Positions 48,523 to 58,809 of a DNA stretch of 64,000 nucleotides are shown here, in pieces. Under the pieces are notes generated by a model. It saw only the letters and a list, made by a program, of their open reading frames with translations, searched no databases and had not been told where the DNA came from. The stretch is from Xenorhabdus ishibashii (GTDB lineage: Bacteria > Pseudomonadota > Gammaproteobacteria > Enterobacterales > Enterobacteriaceae): contig NZ_NJAK01000001.1 in the NCBI RefSeq assembly GCF_002632755.1, positions 1,302,001 through 1,366,000 of the forward strand. Reading direction: 5' to 3'. The position numbers and the translations under genes were made by a program. Position 1 is the first letter of the stretch. The number at the start of each line of letters is the position of its first letter.

Positions 48523-48535
48523 GGGGCTTTTTTTT
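48505..48535 (+). terminator. pyrB attenuator
   Basis: AAAAAGCCCCTC pairs with GAGGGGCTTTTT around an AATT loop (48505-48532) with a T run to 48535. It lies 45 bp before the pyrB start and overlaps the leader-peptide stop, so it is an attenuator and not an ordinary terminator. Confidence 0.92.
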
Positions 48536-48579
48536 GCCTACCAGTCCAAGGCTATAAGTCATAAAAGGGGAACGTAAAC

Positions 48580-49524
48580 ATGGCTAATCCGTTATATCGC
48601 AAGCATATCATTTCAATTAATGATCTGAGCCGCGCAGATCTGGAACTGGTATTGCAGACGGCCGCTGCATTAAAAGCCAATCCACAGACTGAATTACTGA
48701 AACACAAGGTGATAGCGAGTTGCTTCTTTGAAGCTTCCACACGTACCCGTCTCTCCTTTGAAACCGCCATTCAGCGACTCGGCGCTTCCGTCGTGGGCTT
48801 CGCTGACAGTAGTAATACTTCATTGGGTAAAAAGGGAGAAACGTTGGCGGATACTATTTCCATTATCAGCCAATATGCCGATGCAATCGTTATGCGCCAT
48901 CCACAGGAAGGTGCAGCGCGACTGGCGTCTGAGTTTTCCGGCCAGATCCCTGTTATCAACGCCGGCGATGGCGCAAACCAGCATCCAACCCAAACCTTGC
49001 TCGACCTGTTCACCATTCAGGAAACTCAGGGCAGACTGGAAAACCTGAAAATTGCGATGGTCGGTGATTTGAAATATGGCCGTACCGTGCACTCACTGAC
49101 ACAAGCTCTGGCAAAATTTAATGGCAACCATTTCTGTTTCATCGCGCCAGATGCACTTGCAATGCCAAGCTATATCCTGCATATGTTGGAAGAAAAACAG
49201 GTGAGTTACAGCCTCCACAATAACTTCGAAGATGTGTTGCCAGAACTGGATATTTTGTATATGACTCGTGTCCAGAAAGAGCGTCTTGACCCTTCAGAAT
49301 ATGCCAATATCAAGGCTCAGTTTGTTCTGCGCGCGGCGGATCTGGTGAATGTTAAGGAAAACCTGAAAGTACTGCACCCGCTGCCACGTATCGATGAAAT
49401 CACAGTGGATGTCGATAAAACACCATATGCTTACTACTTCCAGCAAGCCGGAAATGGCATTTTTGCCCGTCAGGCATTATTGTCACTGGTATTGAATGAA
49501 GATGTTGTCATAGAAAATAAATAG
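48580..49524 (+). CDS. pyrB: Aspartate carbamoyltransferase catalytic subunit
   Basis: PyrB makes carbamoyl aspartate, the committed step of pyrimidine synthesis. The 314-residue protein has the carbamoyl-phosphate motif STRTR (residues 53-57) in [13 protein letters not shown], the Lys/Ser of the 80s loop ([10 protein letters not shown]), HPTQ in [13 protein letters not shown], and HPLPRIDEI. In E. coli pyrI, the regulatory subunit, follows at once. Here the next 160 bp hold only a hairpin and no pyrI, so allosteric control by CTP/ATP depends on a pyrI elsewhere or is missing. A good ribosome-binding site (AGGGGA) is present. Confidence 0.97.
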   Translation: MANPLYRKHIISINDLSRADLELVLQTAAALKANPQTELLKHKVIASCFFEASTRTRLSFETAIQRLGASVVGFADSSNTSLGKKGETLADTISIISQYADAIVMRHPQEGAARLASEFSGQIPVINAGDGANQHPTQTLLDLFTIQETQGRLENLKIAMVGDLKYGRTVHSLTQALAKFNGNHFCFIAPDALAMPSYILHMLEEKQVSYSLHNNFEDVLPELDILYMTRVQKERLDPSEYANIKAQFVLRAADLVNVKENLKVLHPLPRIDEITVDVDKTPYAYYFQQAGNGIFARQALLSLVLNEDVVIENK

Positions 49525-49595
49525 GCATCAATATTATGATTGGGAAAACTATTCCTTGATCATAATCGTACTTTCTTTGAAAAGATTTTTATCCA

Positions 49596-49641
49596 GCTCG
49601 GTTTTTAATGAAGAATACATTGTTATCTTCAAAAACCGAGC
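49596..49641 (+). terminator. Inverted repeat between pyrB and the YdeP-type gene
   Basis: GCTCGGTTTTT (49596-49606) pairs with AAAAACCGAGC (49631-49641). On the minus strand the 3' arm contains five Ts, and on the plus strand a CTG follows, so it may serve as a terminator for the leftward gene. Its position between converging genes supports this. Confidence 0.5.
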
Positions 49642-49686
49642 CTGAATCAACATATTTATAAGTACCTGATTTTGATCACAGACATT

Positions 49687-52005
49687 TTATATAAGGCGTT
49701 GAGGCTCAGTTCCTTTTTGTTCAGTAAGGGCTAATTTCACCGGTACAGATTTTGAGGTTGGCGTGCCTGTACCATCACCGAAACTGTCCATCGGCACCAA
49801 TGGATTGGTTTCTGGGTAGTAAGCGGCAAGGTTCCCTCGCGGAATGGCATAAGGCACTAATTTAAAGCCGGAGACCTTACGCTCGATACCGTCATTCCAG
49901 ATTGTTTCGATATCGACCAGATCGCCCGCCTGATATCCCGCTTGTGCAATATCTTCCGGATTCATAAACAACACTTCCCGTTGACCATAAATCCCACGAT
50001 AACGATCATCCAGCCCATAAATCGTGGTGTTGTATTGATCGTGTGAACGCAAGGTCTGCAAAGTGAAAGGAACATCAGCGCCTTCAATTTGCGGGAACAG
50101 TGTTTTTGGCAGCGGTGCATGACTGAATTCAGCTTTTTGGCTCGGCGTGACAAAACGTAATTCAGCCGCCGCATTACCAAGATAGAAACCGCCAGATTGT
50201 TCACATTTTTTATTAAAATCAGCAAACCCTGGAATGGTCGCTGCAATATGATCGCGAATTTTATGGTAATCTCCGGCTAATTCCAGCCAGTTAATCGTTG
50301 CAGTATTACCTACAGTCGCATTGGCGATGCCTGCAACAATTGCCGTCTCAGAACGCTGGCTATCAAATAATGGCTTATTTACGCCCTCTGAGGCATGAAC
50401 CATGCTGAAAGAGTCTTCTACTGTCACAAACTGTGCGCCCGTAGCCTGAATATCTCGTTCAGTGCGCCCCAATGTCGGTAGAATCAAGGCTCCTTTTTTA
50501 CCAGTAACAAGATGACTCCGGTTTAACTTTGTGCTGATGTGTACAGTCAAATCACAATGCCTAAGCGCGTCTTCTGTTCGCGGACTATCTGGAGCCGCTG
50601 CCGCAAGGTTCCCACCCAGCGCGATCAAAACCTTAACTTCATCACGCAGCATGGCACTCAATGCTTCCACAACATGATGACCATGAGCACGAGGTGGCTC
50701 GAAACCAAAATGAGCTGCCATGCTATCCAAAAAAAGGGGGGACGGTTTCTCATTTATTCCCATCGTCCGGTTACCCTGTACATTACTGTGACCACGTACC
50801 GGACAAAGCCCTGCGCCCGATTTACCTAATTGACCAAAAAGCAATTGAAGGTTGACGATTTCACGCACAGTTACCACAGAATGTTTATGTTGAGTCACCC
50901 CCATTGCCCAGGTACAGATAACACGCTCGGCATTCTGGTAAATGGTTGCCGCCTCACGCAATTGTGTTTGGGTCAATCCCGATTGCTCTTCGATAAATGA
51001 CCATTCAGTGGCAGCAACTTCTTGCAGGTATTCCTCCACACCTTCGGTATAAGCTGCAATGAATGCCTGATCAAAAATACCGGATTTGCCTTCAGTCAAC
51101 AGCGCATTATGAGTTTCCAAAAGTGCCTTGACCATCCCCCGCACCGCGGCCATATCGCCGCCAAGTTTGGGTTGATAATAACGATGACTGATTTCCCCTG
51201 CTATTGGAGTAATGACTTCGAGCGGCTTTTGTGGATCAGCGAAACGTTCCAAACCGCGCTCGCGCAGGGTATTGAAAGTAACGATGCGGGCACCGCGCTC
51301 AGCAGCATGTCGTAAGCTGTGCAGCATTCGTGGGTGGTTAGTACCAGGGTTTTGGCCGAAAATAAAGATAGCATCAGCATGATCAAAATCCTGTAATCGG
51401 ATAGTGCCTTTCCCAACCCCGAAACTTTTCAGCATACCGTGGCCACTGGCTTCATGGCACATATTGGAGCAATCAGGAAAGTTATTGGTCCCCACTACAC
51501 GCCCAAACAACTGATACAGCCACGAAGCCTCATTACTGGCGCGCCCCGAAGTGTATAGTTCAAGCTGATTGGGGTTGTCCATCGCCTTAATGTGACTGGC
51601 AATCAGGGCAAAAGCATCATCCCAACTTATCGGCTCATAATGATCCGTCTGCGGGTTATAGCTCATCGGCTCAACCACTCTCCCCTGATATTCAAGGAAA
51701 TAATCGCTTTGTTGGTAAAGTTGACTAACACTATGGGTTGCGAAAAATTTTCGATCAACATAGCGACGTGTTGCCTCCCAAGTGACTGCCTTGGCACCGT
51801 TTTCACAAAAACTAAACAGGCTTTTGTTGTCATCCCCCCATGCGCATCCAGGACAATCAAAGCCTCTGGGCTTATTCATGCGCATCAGGTTAACCATATT
51901 TTTCAGTGCTTGTTTACTATCAAAGACAAAACGGGTTGTTGCCTCCAGCGAACCCCAACCACCAGCAGCCGCGTGGTAAGGTTTTATTTTTGATTTGAAT
52001 TTCAT
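49687..52005 (-). CDS. FdhF/YdeP-family molybdopterin oxidoreductase
   Basis: The 772-residue protein belongs to the DMSO reductase superfamily and matches the E. coli YdeP type in length and opening. It has RGFDCPGCAWGDDNK with two Cys near residues 51-54, then molybdopterin-domain segments (ELYTSGRASNEASWLYQLFGRVVGTNN, IFIFGQNPGTNHPRML, NVQGNRTMGI) and a C-terminal domain ending in KLALTEQKGT. The Cys pair does not look like a full Fe-S binding set, as in other YdeP proteins. E. coli ydeP is linked to acid resistance, but the substrate is unknown. It stands alone. Confidence 0.85.
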   Translation of the reverse strand: MKFKSKIKPYHAAAGGWGSLEATTRFVFDSKQALKNMVNLMRMNKPRGFDCPGCAWGDDNKSLFSFCENGAKAVTWEATRRYVDRKFFATHSVSQLYQQSDYFLEYQGRVVEPMSYNPQTDHYEPISWDDAFALIASHIKAMDNPNQLELYTSGRASNEASWLYQLFGRVVGTNNFPDCSNMCHEASGHGMLKSFGVGKGTIRLQDFDHADAIFIFGQNPGTNHPRMLHSLRHAAERGARIVTFNTLRERGLERFADPQKPLEVITPIAGEISHRYYQPKLGGDMAAVRGMVKALLETHNALLTEGKSGIFDQAFIAAYTEGVEEYLQEVAATEWSFIEEQSGLTQTQLREAATIYQNAERVICTWAMGVTQHKHSVVTVREIVNLQLLFGQLGKSGAGLCPVRGHSNVQGNRTMGINEKPSPLFLDSMAAHFGFEPPRAHGHHVVEALSAMLRDEVKVLIALGGNLAAAAPDSPRTEDALRHCDLTVHISTKLNRSHLVTGKKGALILPTLGRTERDIQATGAQFVTVEDSFSMVHASEGVNKPLFDSQRSETAIVAGIANATVGNTATINWLELAGDYHKIRDHIAATIPGFADFNKKCEQSGGFYLGNAAAELRFVTPSQKAEFSHAPLPKTLFPQIEGADVPFTLQTLRSHDQYNTTIYGLDDRYRGIYGQREVLFMNPEDIAQAGYQAGDLVDIETIWNDGIERKVSGFKLVPYAIPRGNLAAYYPETNPLVPMDSFGDGTGTPTSKSVPVKLALTEQKGTEPQRLI

Positions 52006-52290
52006 AAAAATCTCTATTTTTTATGGCGTGACCAACACAAACAGGCCACTTCTTTACAGGTGAACCAATAACGTCGATTTCAGCTATTCGTATTAGGGCT
52101 AACTACCAATGTGATCATACTCCTATCCGCCCATTGTGGTAATTATTCCGTGGTTATATCACGAAAAAACCGAACCATCAGGCTTGAGAAAAAAAGAAGA
52201 ACACGGGGACAACTATGGGGATCACTAAAAACAGAAAATAGGTAAATATCAAGGAAGGCACCATTGCTAGTGCCTTTGATGCTATTAAGA
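52006..52290. other. Gap between the YdeP-type gene and res
   Basis: About 285 bp hold no gene I would support. A hairpin AAGGCAC (52255-52261) / GTGCCTT (52270-52276) lies just after the res stop in its direction of reading and may end its transcript. The right part must hold the promoter of the YdeP-type gene (read leftwards); no clear boxes stand out. Confidence 0.4.
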
Positions 52291-55200
52291 TCAAAAATTA
52301 GCACTAAACGTATCAAAATTATCGGCTTTGACAAACTTGGCTGCGTTGGGCACTTCTTTGCCATCTTCATCTTTACTTAATGCATTAAAATGCTCAACGC
52401 CACATTTGATCTTGGCCTTTTCAGCTTCACGCAGGTCATCTGAAAATAGGCTTGATTTCGTTTCAACCACAAAATAAAGCTTCTCCCCCGTTCCATCACC
52501 TTTGTCAATTAATACAGCCCAATCAGGATTGTAACTGCCCAGAGGGGTATCAATCTTGAACCAGGATGGCAACTTGGAATAAATCTTCACTTCTTCAGCG
52601 CGTTCTAGCTTTTCAGCGAAATTAAACTCGGTATCTGAGTCGCAAATGATGTAGTCATATACCGATTTTTCAGCTTTCACCATATCTTTGAGGTAGCCAG
52701 TCAGTTCTTCTTCTTGGAAAAGCTCTTGGGCATAATATGCCTTGTCACCAATACGGTGATATTTAATACCATCTACAATGACAATACGCATCTGTTTACG
52801 GATAACTTCACCGGCTAATTCGATAAAGCGCTGAGGATTGTTTTTGAAGGCTTCCAGCTTATCGCCTAAACCTAGCAGAATATCGATAATTGTCTGTCGG
52901 GTCAGATTGGTTTGGTCGGTCAGATAAGTCACGATATCTGGCAACCGGAAGTTGCGATTGTGGTAATACTGACTCTTGGTTTTCTCATCGTAAGTTGCCA
53001 GTTCAGCTTCCGTAACAGCAACCTTAACCTTGGTGTACTGGAATCTGGCACTGGCTACTACCACGTTAGATCTAATTTCCTTGATACAATTTTCAACCAG
53101 TTCGTTGATATTAAAGTTAACACGATAAGTCGTTTTGTATTTAATACGCTCCCAAAGCGCCTTGAAGGCTTCGCCCAGCACAACCTGCTTACCATTTGTA
53201 TCTTCACACAAAGCTACAGAGCGCTTTTCTTCGTGTTTTTTCACGTTCAAGCCTTTTGCCAACTTCTTCAATATGGCAACGATGGCATCAGTATGTTCAG
53301 CGACATCGGAAGGCAGACTCACATCATTGTTATTGATGGCAATTTTCAGCACATCCTGAATCTTGCCTTTACCATCAATATAACCTTGAGACAGAAGATG
53401 CTGGAAGATCTCTTCTGACTTCTTCGCACCCAAGAAGGCCTTCTGATCCCGCTCGCCAGAAATAACAATGTTGGCAAATTGGTGAGACTCAACCGCACCA
53501 AATTTAATGCCTTCTTCTACTTCAATCTCTTTTTGCAGTTCAGAAACAAAGCTTTCATAAGATTCATTTGCCATAACGGTCAGGGTATTTACCTCAAAAC
53601 CATAAGGCACGCGCTCACCAGATTGATCAACGGCTAAACGTAGTCCACGACCGATTTCCTGTCGTTTTTTGGTGATTGAGCTGCTTTCATTCAACGTACA
53701 GATCTGGAAAACATTCGGGTTGTCCCAGCCTTCTCTTAGTGCTGAGTGTGAAAAGATAAAGCGCAGCTTCTCGTTCATAGATAGAAGCTTTTCTTTGTCT
53801 TTCATGATCAGATTGTAGGCCGACTCATCAGCCGCAGTTTTACCCCCTTCGCCTTTAGCTGAAAGCTTCGAGTCAGCGAACTGAGGATTACCAGAAACAT
53901 CTTTTTTCTTGTCCTGTGCAAAATAACCACCATGCACTATTTGAGTGAGTTCTTGCCGCGCTCTTTCATTAATCGTGTATTTATCGCCATCTTTGTCCCA
54001 GATCCTTGGGTACAACACGCGATATTTGGGCTTGCTAACCTGTCTGGCAAATTCCTCTTCAAACCACTTGGCAAACTTACCCTGAACAGGAACGCCATCT
54101 TTGGCGTAACCACGGTAGTTGGCAACCTTATCAATAAAGAACAGGCTCAGCACCTTAATACCTTTCTGGCTTAGGATTTTCGTGTGGGTGAGCTTGTCAT
54201 AGCCCGTTGTTACCTTGTGGTAGAATTTCAGCTCTTTTTCCAGATGCTCTTCGATAGTTTTGGCTATTTGAATGCGCTTAAAGGCTTCCGAATCCACTTC
54301 GCCAATGGCTTGCCCAAGGCGCACAATTTCATCGCGACTGGTAAAATCAATATATTCATTACCTTCTTCACAATAAATATCGTTAACGATATAGCCTTCA
54401 TAAACACTACGCCCGCCCGAAAGTTCGAATAAGTCATTAATCTGACCATCTTTGATGGTTATTAGCTTACGGGGTTGCAGCTTGCCTGTACGCGTTTGAG
54501 CGTCAATTTCAATTTTGGCAGAAATGGGCGACTTTTTATTATCAACACTCACGAGCTTGAGGTAAGCTTGGTTATGCCCGTCTTTAACATCCAGCGAAGC
54601 AACTTCAATTTGCTTAACCAGTTTGCGCTCATAGGCATCAATAGCGTCGAGCTTATACAACAAATGCGGCGCTTCCTCCAACGTGGCCGAATAACGGAAT
54701 GTACACAGCGGCGCTAAACTGCTAATCGCTTCTTTTCGGTTTGCCGTTGATACAACAGATTGTGGCTCGTCAATAATAACGACAGGGCGAGTAACCTGAA
54801 TAAATTCAATAGGCTTCATCCCGTTCAATCTGTCATCGGTACGGTGAATCAAATTCGCCGTAGTTTCCTTCGTAGGATCGGTGAATGACTTACTGAACGC
54901 ATCAACATTGATCACCATGATTTGCATGTAATCATTAGTAGCAAAGTTACGAACCTGTTCGCGCTTTGATGAATCATAGACAAAATAGTCATACTGGACG
55001 TTTTTGTACTGCTGACGGAAGTGCTGCTCCGTGATTTGCAGGGATTTATAGACGCCTTCTTTAATCGCAATAGATGGCACCACGATAATGAACTTTGTCA
55101 GTCCATAGTGCTGATTTAGCTCAAAGATAGAACGCAGGTATACATAGGTTTTACCTGTTCCTGTTTCCATCTCAATACTGAAATCCAGACTTGGCAATTC

Positions 55201-55464
55201 TTGCTTTGTGTTTTCAACCTGTGGCAAGCCATTCTTTAACTGGACATTACGCGTGTTGGCATAAATCTCATCAGGCAATAAGGTAAGCACATTACCGACA
55301 CCGAGGTCGTTATTTTTACCAAAGAGATTTAATTGCTGATTCGCCAACATCTTATCAGCCACAGTAAAATTGCCTTGAAATGTTTCCTGCCCTTTAAACA
55401 CACCTAAGACAGCTTCAATTGCATTGATTTGGTGTGATAAGTCCGATCTAAATTGAATCTTCAT
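52291..55464 (-). CDS. res: Type III restriction enzyme, Res subunit
   Basis: The 1057-residue product is a superfamily 2 helicase-nuclease. Walker A is ETGTGKT (residues 100-106), motif II is VVIIDEPQSV, and motif VI-like sequence is KRQEIGRGLRLAVDQ. The C-terminal PD-(D/E)XK nuclease has NPDWAVL with Asp and VVETKSS with Glu-x-Lys. Type III Res cuts DNA 25-27 bp from a site only in complex with Mod. ATG 55464 with AAGGTGG is preferred over the GTG nine bases upstream. It follows mod closely, but mod is interrupted, so the partner is damaged although res is intact. Confidence 0.92.
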   Translation of the reverse strand: MKIQFRSDLSHQINAIEAVLGVFKGQETFQGNFTVADKMLANQQLNLFGKNNDLGVGNVLTLLPDEIYANTRNVQLKNGLPQVENTKQELPSLDFSIEMETGTGKTYVYLRSIFELNQHYGLTKFIIVVPSIAIKEGVYKSLQITEQHFRQQYKNVQYDYFVYDSSKREQVRNFATNDYMQIMVINVDAFSKSFTDPTKETTANLIHRTDDRLNGMKPIEFIQVTRPVVIIDEPQSVVSTANRKEAISSLAPLCTFRYSATLEEAPHLLYKLDAIDAYERKLVKQIEVASLDVKDGHNQAYLKLVSVDNKKSPISAKIEIDAQTRTGKLQPRKLITIKDGQINDLFELSGGRSVYEGYIVNDIYCEEGNEYIDFTSRDEIVRLGQAIGEVDSEAFKRIQIAKTIEEHLEKELKFYHKVTTGYDKLTHTKILSQKGIKVLSLFFIDKVANYRGYAKDGVPVQGKFAKWFEEEFARQVSKPKYRVLYPRIWDKDGDKYTINERARQELTQIVHGGYFAQDKKKDVSGNPQFADSKLSAKGEGGKTAADESAYNLIMKDKEKLLSMNEKLRFIFSHSALREGWDNPNVFQICTLNESSSITKKRQEIGRGLRLAVDQSGERVPYGFEVNTLTVMANESYESFVSELQKEIEVEEGIKFGAVESHQFANIVISGERDQKAFLGAKKSEEIFQHLLSQGYIDGKGKIQDVLKIAINNNDVSLPSDVAEHTDAIVAILKKLAKGLNVKKHEEKRSVALCEDTNGKQVVLGEAFKALWERIKYKTTYRVNFNINELVENCIKEIRSNVVVASARFQYTKVKVAVTEAELATYDEKTKSQYYHNRNFRLPDIVTYLTDQTNLTRQTIIDILLGLGDKLEAFKNNPQRFIELAGEVIRKQMRIVIVDGIKYHRIGDKAYYAQELFQEEELTGYLKDMVKAEKSVYDYIICDSDTEFNFAEKLERAEEVKIYSKLPSWFKIDTPLGSYNPDWAVLIDKGDGTGEKLYFVVETKSSLFSDDLREAEKAKIKCGVEHFNALSKDEDGKEVPNAAKFVKADNFDTFSANF

Positions 55465-55474
55465 CACAACCACC

Positions 55475-55765
55475 TTAAATGCTCTTCACATCGTCAATAC
55501 CATACTGCTTCAGGATCTGAATCACATTGGTTTTGACAACACTGTCTGCAAAGCCTTGGTCTTTAAAAACGACTTGGGTACTTTCTGGATTGAGTTTTTC
55601 TTTCAGTTTAGCGATACCCTCAACCACCTGTTCGGTGATGTCATCGTCCAGACAAACTATTAAGGCACCAGTGCCAACTACAAAGACTTTTTTGCCTTTA
55701 ACTGTAGTTTCTACCACTTGTTCGGTCAGCTCTAAACCATATTTCAACAAGATCTCGTAAAGCAC
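55475..55765 (-). pseudogene. mod: C-terminal fragment of mod, cut off by an insertion sequence
   Basis: This frame reads LYEILLKYGLELTEQVVETTVKGKKVF and ends VVKTNVIQILKQYGIDDVKSI, the usual C-terminus of type III Mod proteins. It lies directly left of the insertion sequence. If the element and one copy of the 10-bp duplication are removed, the sequence joins in frame to the N-terminal part at PEDV. Together they give a Mod of about 647 residues. The fragment has no ribosome-binding site of its own, and a GTG at 55763-55765 within the duplication is the only start near its beginning. Confidence 0.93.
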
Positions 55766-55772
55766 ATCTTCA
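55763..55772 (+). repeat. Target-site duplication, left copy
   Basis: CACATCTTCA directly precedes the insertion sequence and is repeated exactly at 57028-57037 on its other side. Ten bases is in the range made by ISAs1-family transposition (8-10 bp). Confidence 0.93.
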
Positions 55773-57027
55773 CAGGGTGAGATCTCATATATTTAGTAAG
55801 GCTATTTAGGTTAAATAAAGACCAGAATATAACTTCTTATAGCTCTTTCTCTCATTAAAACGATAAGATCACGCTATTCCATAAAAATAGCGATCGTAAT
55901 AATGAGTATTTTTAACTTTATCAGTAAGATCGATGACCCGCGTTCTGATATCAATAAAAAGCATGAGTTAATGGATGTGATTTTTTTGGCTTTTGCAGCC
56001 GTGTTATGCGGGGCTTCTGGCTGGAAAGCGATTCAAGAGTTTGGTGAGATACAAATTGAGTGGCTTAAAAAATATACGCGCTTTACTCATGGCATTCCTC
56101 GTCGTCACTGTATTGCTAATATTATCAAAATGATAGAGCAGGATGCACTGGTTGAAGCCTTTTATGACTGGATCAACCAGCGCCGGGTCAAGGCAGGGAG
56201 AAGCCTTATCGCTATTGACGGAAAAACGATGAGAGGCACTTGCAAAGGCACCCTGTTTGAAGCCCTCCATGTGGTCAGTGCTTATGATGTCGAGTCCGGT
56301 GTTGCCCTATATCATCGGGTCGCAGAAAGTAAAGGGAAAGAAGGCCCAGTCGCAAGGCAACTCATTGAATTATTGGCGCTTGATGGGGCTGTAGTCACGA
56401 TGGATGCCCTGCATTGTCAGAAAGAAACCCTTGAGTTAATTACCCAACGAGGCGGCGATTTTATTGTGGGTGTCAAAGGTAATCAAAAAAGTCTGGCTGA
56501 GTTTGTTAAATCCCATTTTGCTGCACATTATGAAAGTCATGAACTTGTTGAATTTACAGAAAAAAGCAGTGGTCATGGACGAGAGGAGTTCCGTCATGTT
56601 ATGCAAATTAGTGCGACGTTGTCAGAAGAATTTCAGGCAAAATGGCCTTCAATACAATCGGTTATCGAAGTGGTCAGTGAACGAAGTGTGAAAGGCCACC
56701 CCCCTCACCGTGATTCACGCTGGTATGTCAGTTCACTCCCTTTAGATGCGGAGCTAGCGGCCACGGCAATAAGAAAGCATTGGTCGGTGGAAAATGAGCT
56801 GCACTGGGTTTTGGACGTCACTTTTCGGGAAGATGCAATCTCGCTGAAAGATCCTGATGGGGCGGCACAAATGGCCCTTTTTAATCGAATTGCATTAAAT
56901 GTGATTAAACAAAATACCAGTATAAAGGACAGTCAGGCCGCTAAACGCCGAAGAGCAATGTGGTCAGCGGAATTCCGTAGTCAGCTTATATTTGATTAAA
57001 CTTAATACAAAGTGGAATCCCGCCCTG
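55773..57027 (+). mobile_element. ISAs1-family insertion sequence in mod
   Basis: The 1255-bp element runs from CAGGGTGAGATC (plus strand) to GATTCCACT-type sequence ending ...CGCCCTG; read inwards from both sides the ends begin CAGGGTGAGAT and CAGGGCGGGAT, an imperfect terminal inverted repeat. The ends are flanked by the 10-bp duplication. It carries one transposase gene of the DDE type filling most of its length. Intact ends, an intact gene and an exact target duplication point to a recent insertion. Confidence 0.94.
55902..56999 (+). CDS. ISAs1-family DDE transposase
   Basis: The 365-residue transposase has the N-terminal DDE_Tnp_1-associated domain (FISKIDDPRSDINKKHELMDVIFLAFAAVLCGASGWKAIQEFG) and a catalytic domain with Asp106 in LIAIDGKTMRG, Asp168 in VVTMDALHCQKET and a Glu in HWSVENELHWVLDVTFREDA. 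This is the H-repeat/ISAs1 pattern and a normal length. No frameshift is seen, so it may be active. It reads against mod and res. Confidence 0.93.
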   Translation: MSIFNFISKIDDPRSDINKKHELMDVIFLAFAAVLCGASGWKAIQEFGEIQIEWLKKYTRFTHGIPRRHCIANIIKMIEQDALVEAFYDWINQRRVKAGRSLIAIDGKTMRGTCKGTLFEALHVVSAYDVESGVALYHRVAESKGKEGPVARQLIELLALDGAVVTMDALHCQKETLELITQRGGDFIVGVKGNQKSLAEFVKSHFAAHYESHELVEFTEKSSGHGREEFRHVMQISATLSEEFQAKWPSIQSVIEVVSERSVKGHPPHRDSRWYVSSLPLDAELAATAIRKHWSVENELHWVLDVTFREDAISLKDPDGAAQMALFNRIALNVIKQNTSIKDSQAAKRRRAMWSAEFRSQLIFD

Positions 57028-58683
57028 CACATCTTCAGGTATACGGTCATCTTTGATAGATTTAGCCGCTAATTGTAGAGCAGGTTCTAAACTTTCAAAG
57101 TCAGCATCCCAAGCGTGAATATTTGTTTGATCTAATTTGAAAAACTTAACACCTTGAGTTTTGTCTTCTTTTAAAATGGCATTTTTTATTCTTTTTAGGG
57201 AAATTCTGGAAATCAATTCGGGTATTGACTCCTTAGTACAATACTCTGTTGCACCCACATTTTTCGAGATAGGTTCAGGCAATTGAACCAATATAAATTT
57301 TCTTCTACCGCCATCTTTCTTATTTTGTTTTAACACCGCATGACCTGTCGAACCACTTCCGGCAAAAAAGTCAAGAATGATATCTTCACTATCCGTGGTC
57401 TTCATTAAGTGTTCAATTAATCCTGTTGGTTTTGGATAATCAAAAACAGATGAACAGAGAAGGGCTTCAAGCTCTTTACTTCCTTGCTTCGTTGTAAAAT
57501 CTGTTATTATTGTTTTTGGATGTTCAGTGCCTCGCTTTTTAACATACTGAAGAACACCATTAGGTTTGAAGAAGAACTCAACAACCTGCTGTCCTTTAGA
57601 GTCAAAAGTATCATTTCCTGATAGCCAATTTTCGATTTGGCTCTTCATTGTCCAACCCGCTTTTAGCGTGACTTCGCTGGCTAAGGCTCCATTCTTACAT
57701 TCAAATACACCAGAAGTAACTTCAACGACTTCTTTATCTCCAAATATGGATGGAAACGTTTTATTTTCACCTAAAAACTTGACTCCAGCAGGGAATGTTA
57801 TTTCTGACGCAGGGTTTTTAAAACTAACCTTTTTTATTGCGCGATCAGAAATTATGCTATCATCTCCTTTATAAACAATATGAGGTAATTGAGATATATC
57901 TTTTGCATATGCCAAGATATATTCATGTTCTCTGGTAAAAGTTGATGCTGAGGTTCGTCCACTCTTCCAAATAAACCTTTCAACAAAATTATCTTCACCA
58001 AATATTTCATTGCACAAATTTGACAAATTAACAACTTCATGTTCATCTATTGATATAAATATAATTCCATCATCAGATAATAAATTTCTGGCCAATTTCA
58101 ATCTTGGGTAAAGCATATTTATCCAATCTGTATGATACCTACCAGATGTGTCAGAATTAGTGCTAAAAGGTTTACCTTGATTATTTACTTGTCCAGTTAA
58201 TACCTGATAGTTTCTAATATTATCCTGAAAATTATCTTTATAAACAAAATCCTTACCTGTATTGTAAGGAGGATCGATATAGATCATCTTTACCTTTTTA
58301 TGATAAGACTTTTGCAGCAACTTAAGTACTTCAAGGTTATCACCTTCAATAAAAAGATTCTCTGTGGTATCCCAATTCACACTTTCTTCTTTACAAGGGC
58401 GTAGGGTTCCTGTTGATGGAGTTTGGGCAATTTGACGTGCGCGAGACTTACCATGCCATGTAAAGTTGTAGCGTTCATCACTATCATCAACGACTTCTCC
58501 AAGCACCGCTTTTAAGGCGTCAAAGTCGATTTTTCCTTCAGAAAATACTTCTGGGAAAAGCTGCTTAAGTTGATCAATATTTTCTTGAGTGATATCCGCA
58601 CTCTTGGACTCTGGGTCGTTCAGGGAGATTTTTTCAATTATCATCAGAGGAATTCCATTTTTTGCCAACTGAGCAAAACTCAT
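56986..58683 (-). pseudogene. mod: Type III modification methylase Mod, N-terminal part truncated by the insertion sequence
   Basis: Mod methylates adenine at N6 in an asymmetric site and provides DNA recognition for restriction. The first 552 residues are genuine: DPPY motif at about 137-140 in MIYIDPPYNTGKDFVYKDNF and FxGxG-type sequence in DIILDFFAGSGSTGHAVLKQ near 437, in beta-class order. After PEDV it runs into the element and ends with 13 foreign residues (QGGIPLCIKFNQI), so about 95 native C-terminal residues are lost. A shorter start at 58644 (MIIEKISLND) has a possible GGA ribosome-binding site. The catalytic part is complete, so residual methylation is possible. Confidence 0.92.
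57028..57037 (+). repeat. Target-site duplication, right copy
   Basis: CACATCTTCA follows the last base of the insertion sequence and equals 55763-55772. Confidence 0.93.
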
Positions 58684-58809
58684 GCTCGTGGTTCATATTC
58701 TTCGTTAAACTGTTAAATCATTGTCTTAATCACAGCAATTTGCTGTTTAAGTGTAGTAAAGAATTCTGAAAACCTGGCAAAACTGATAATTTTATTAATG
58801 TGAAAGTGG

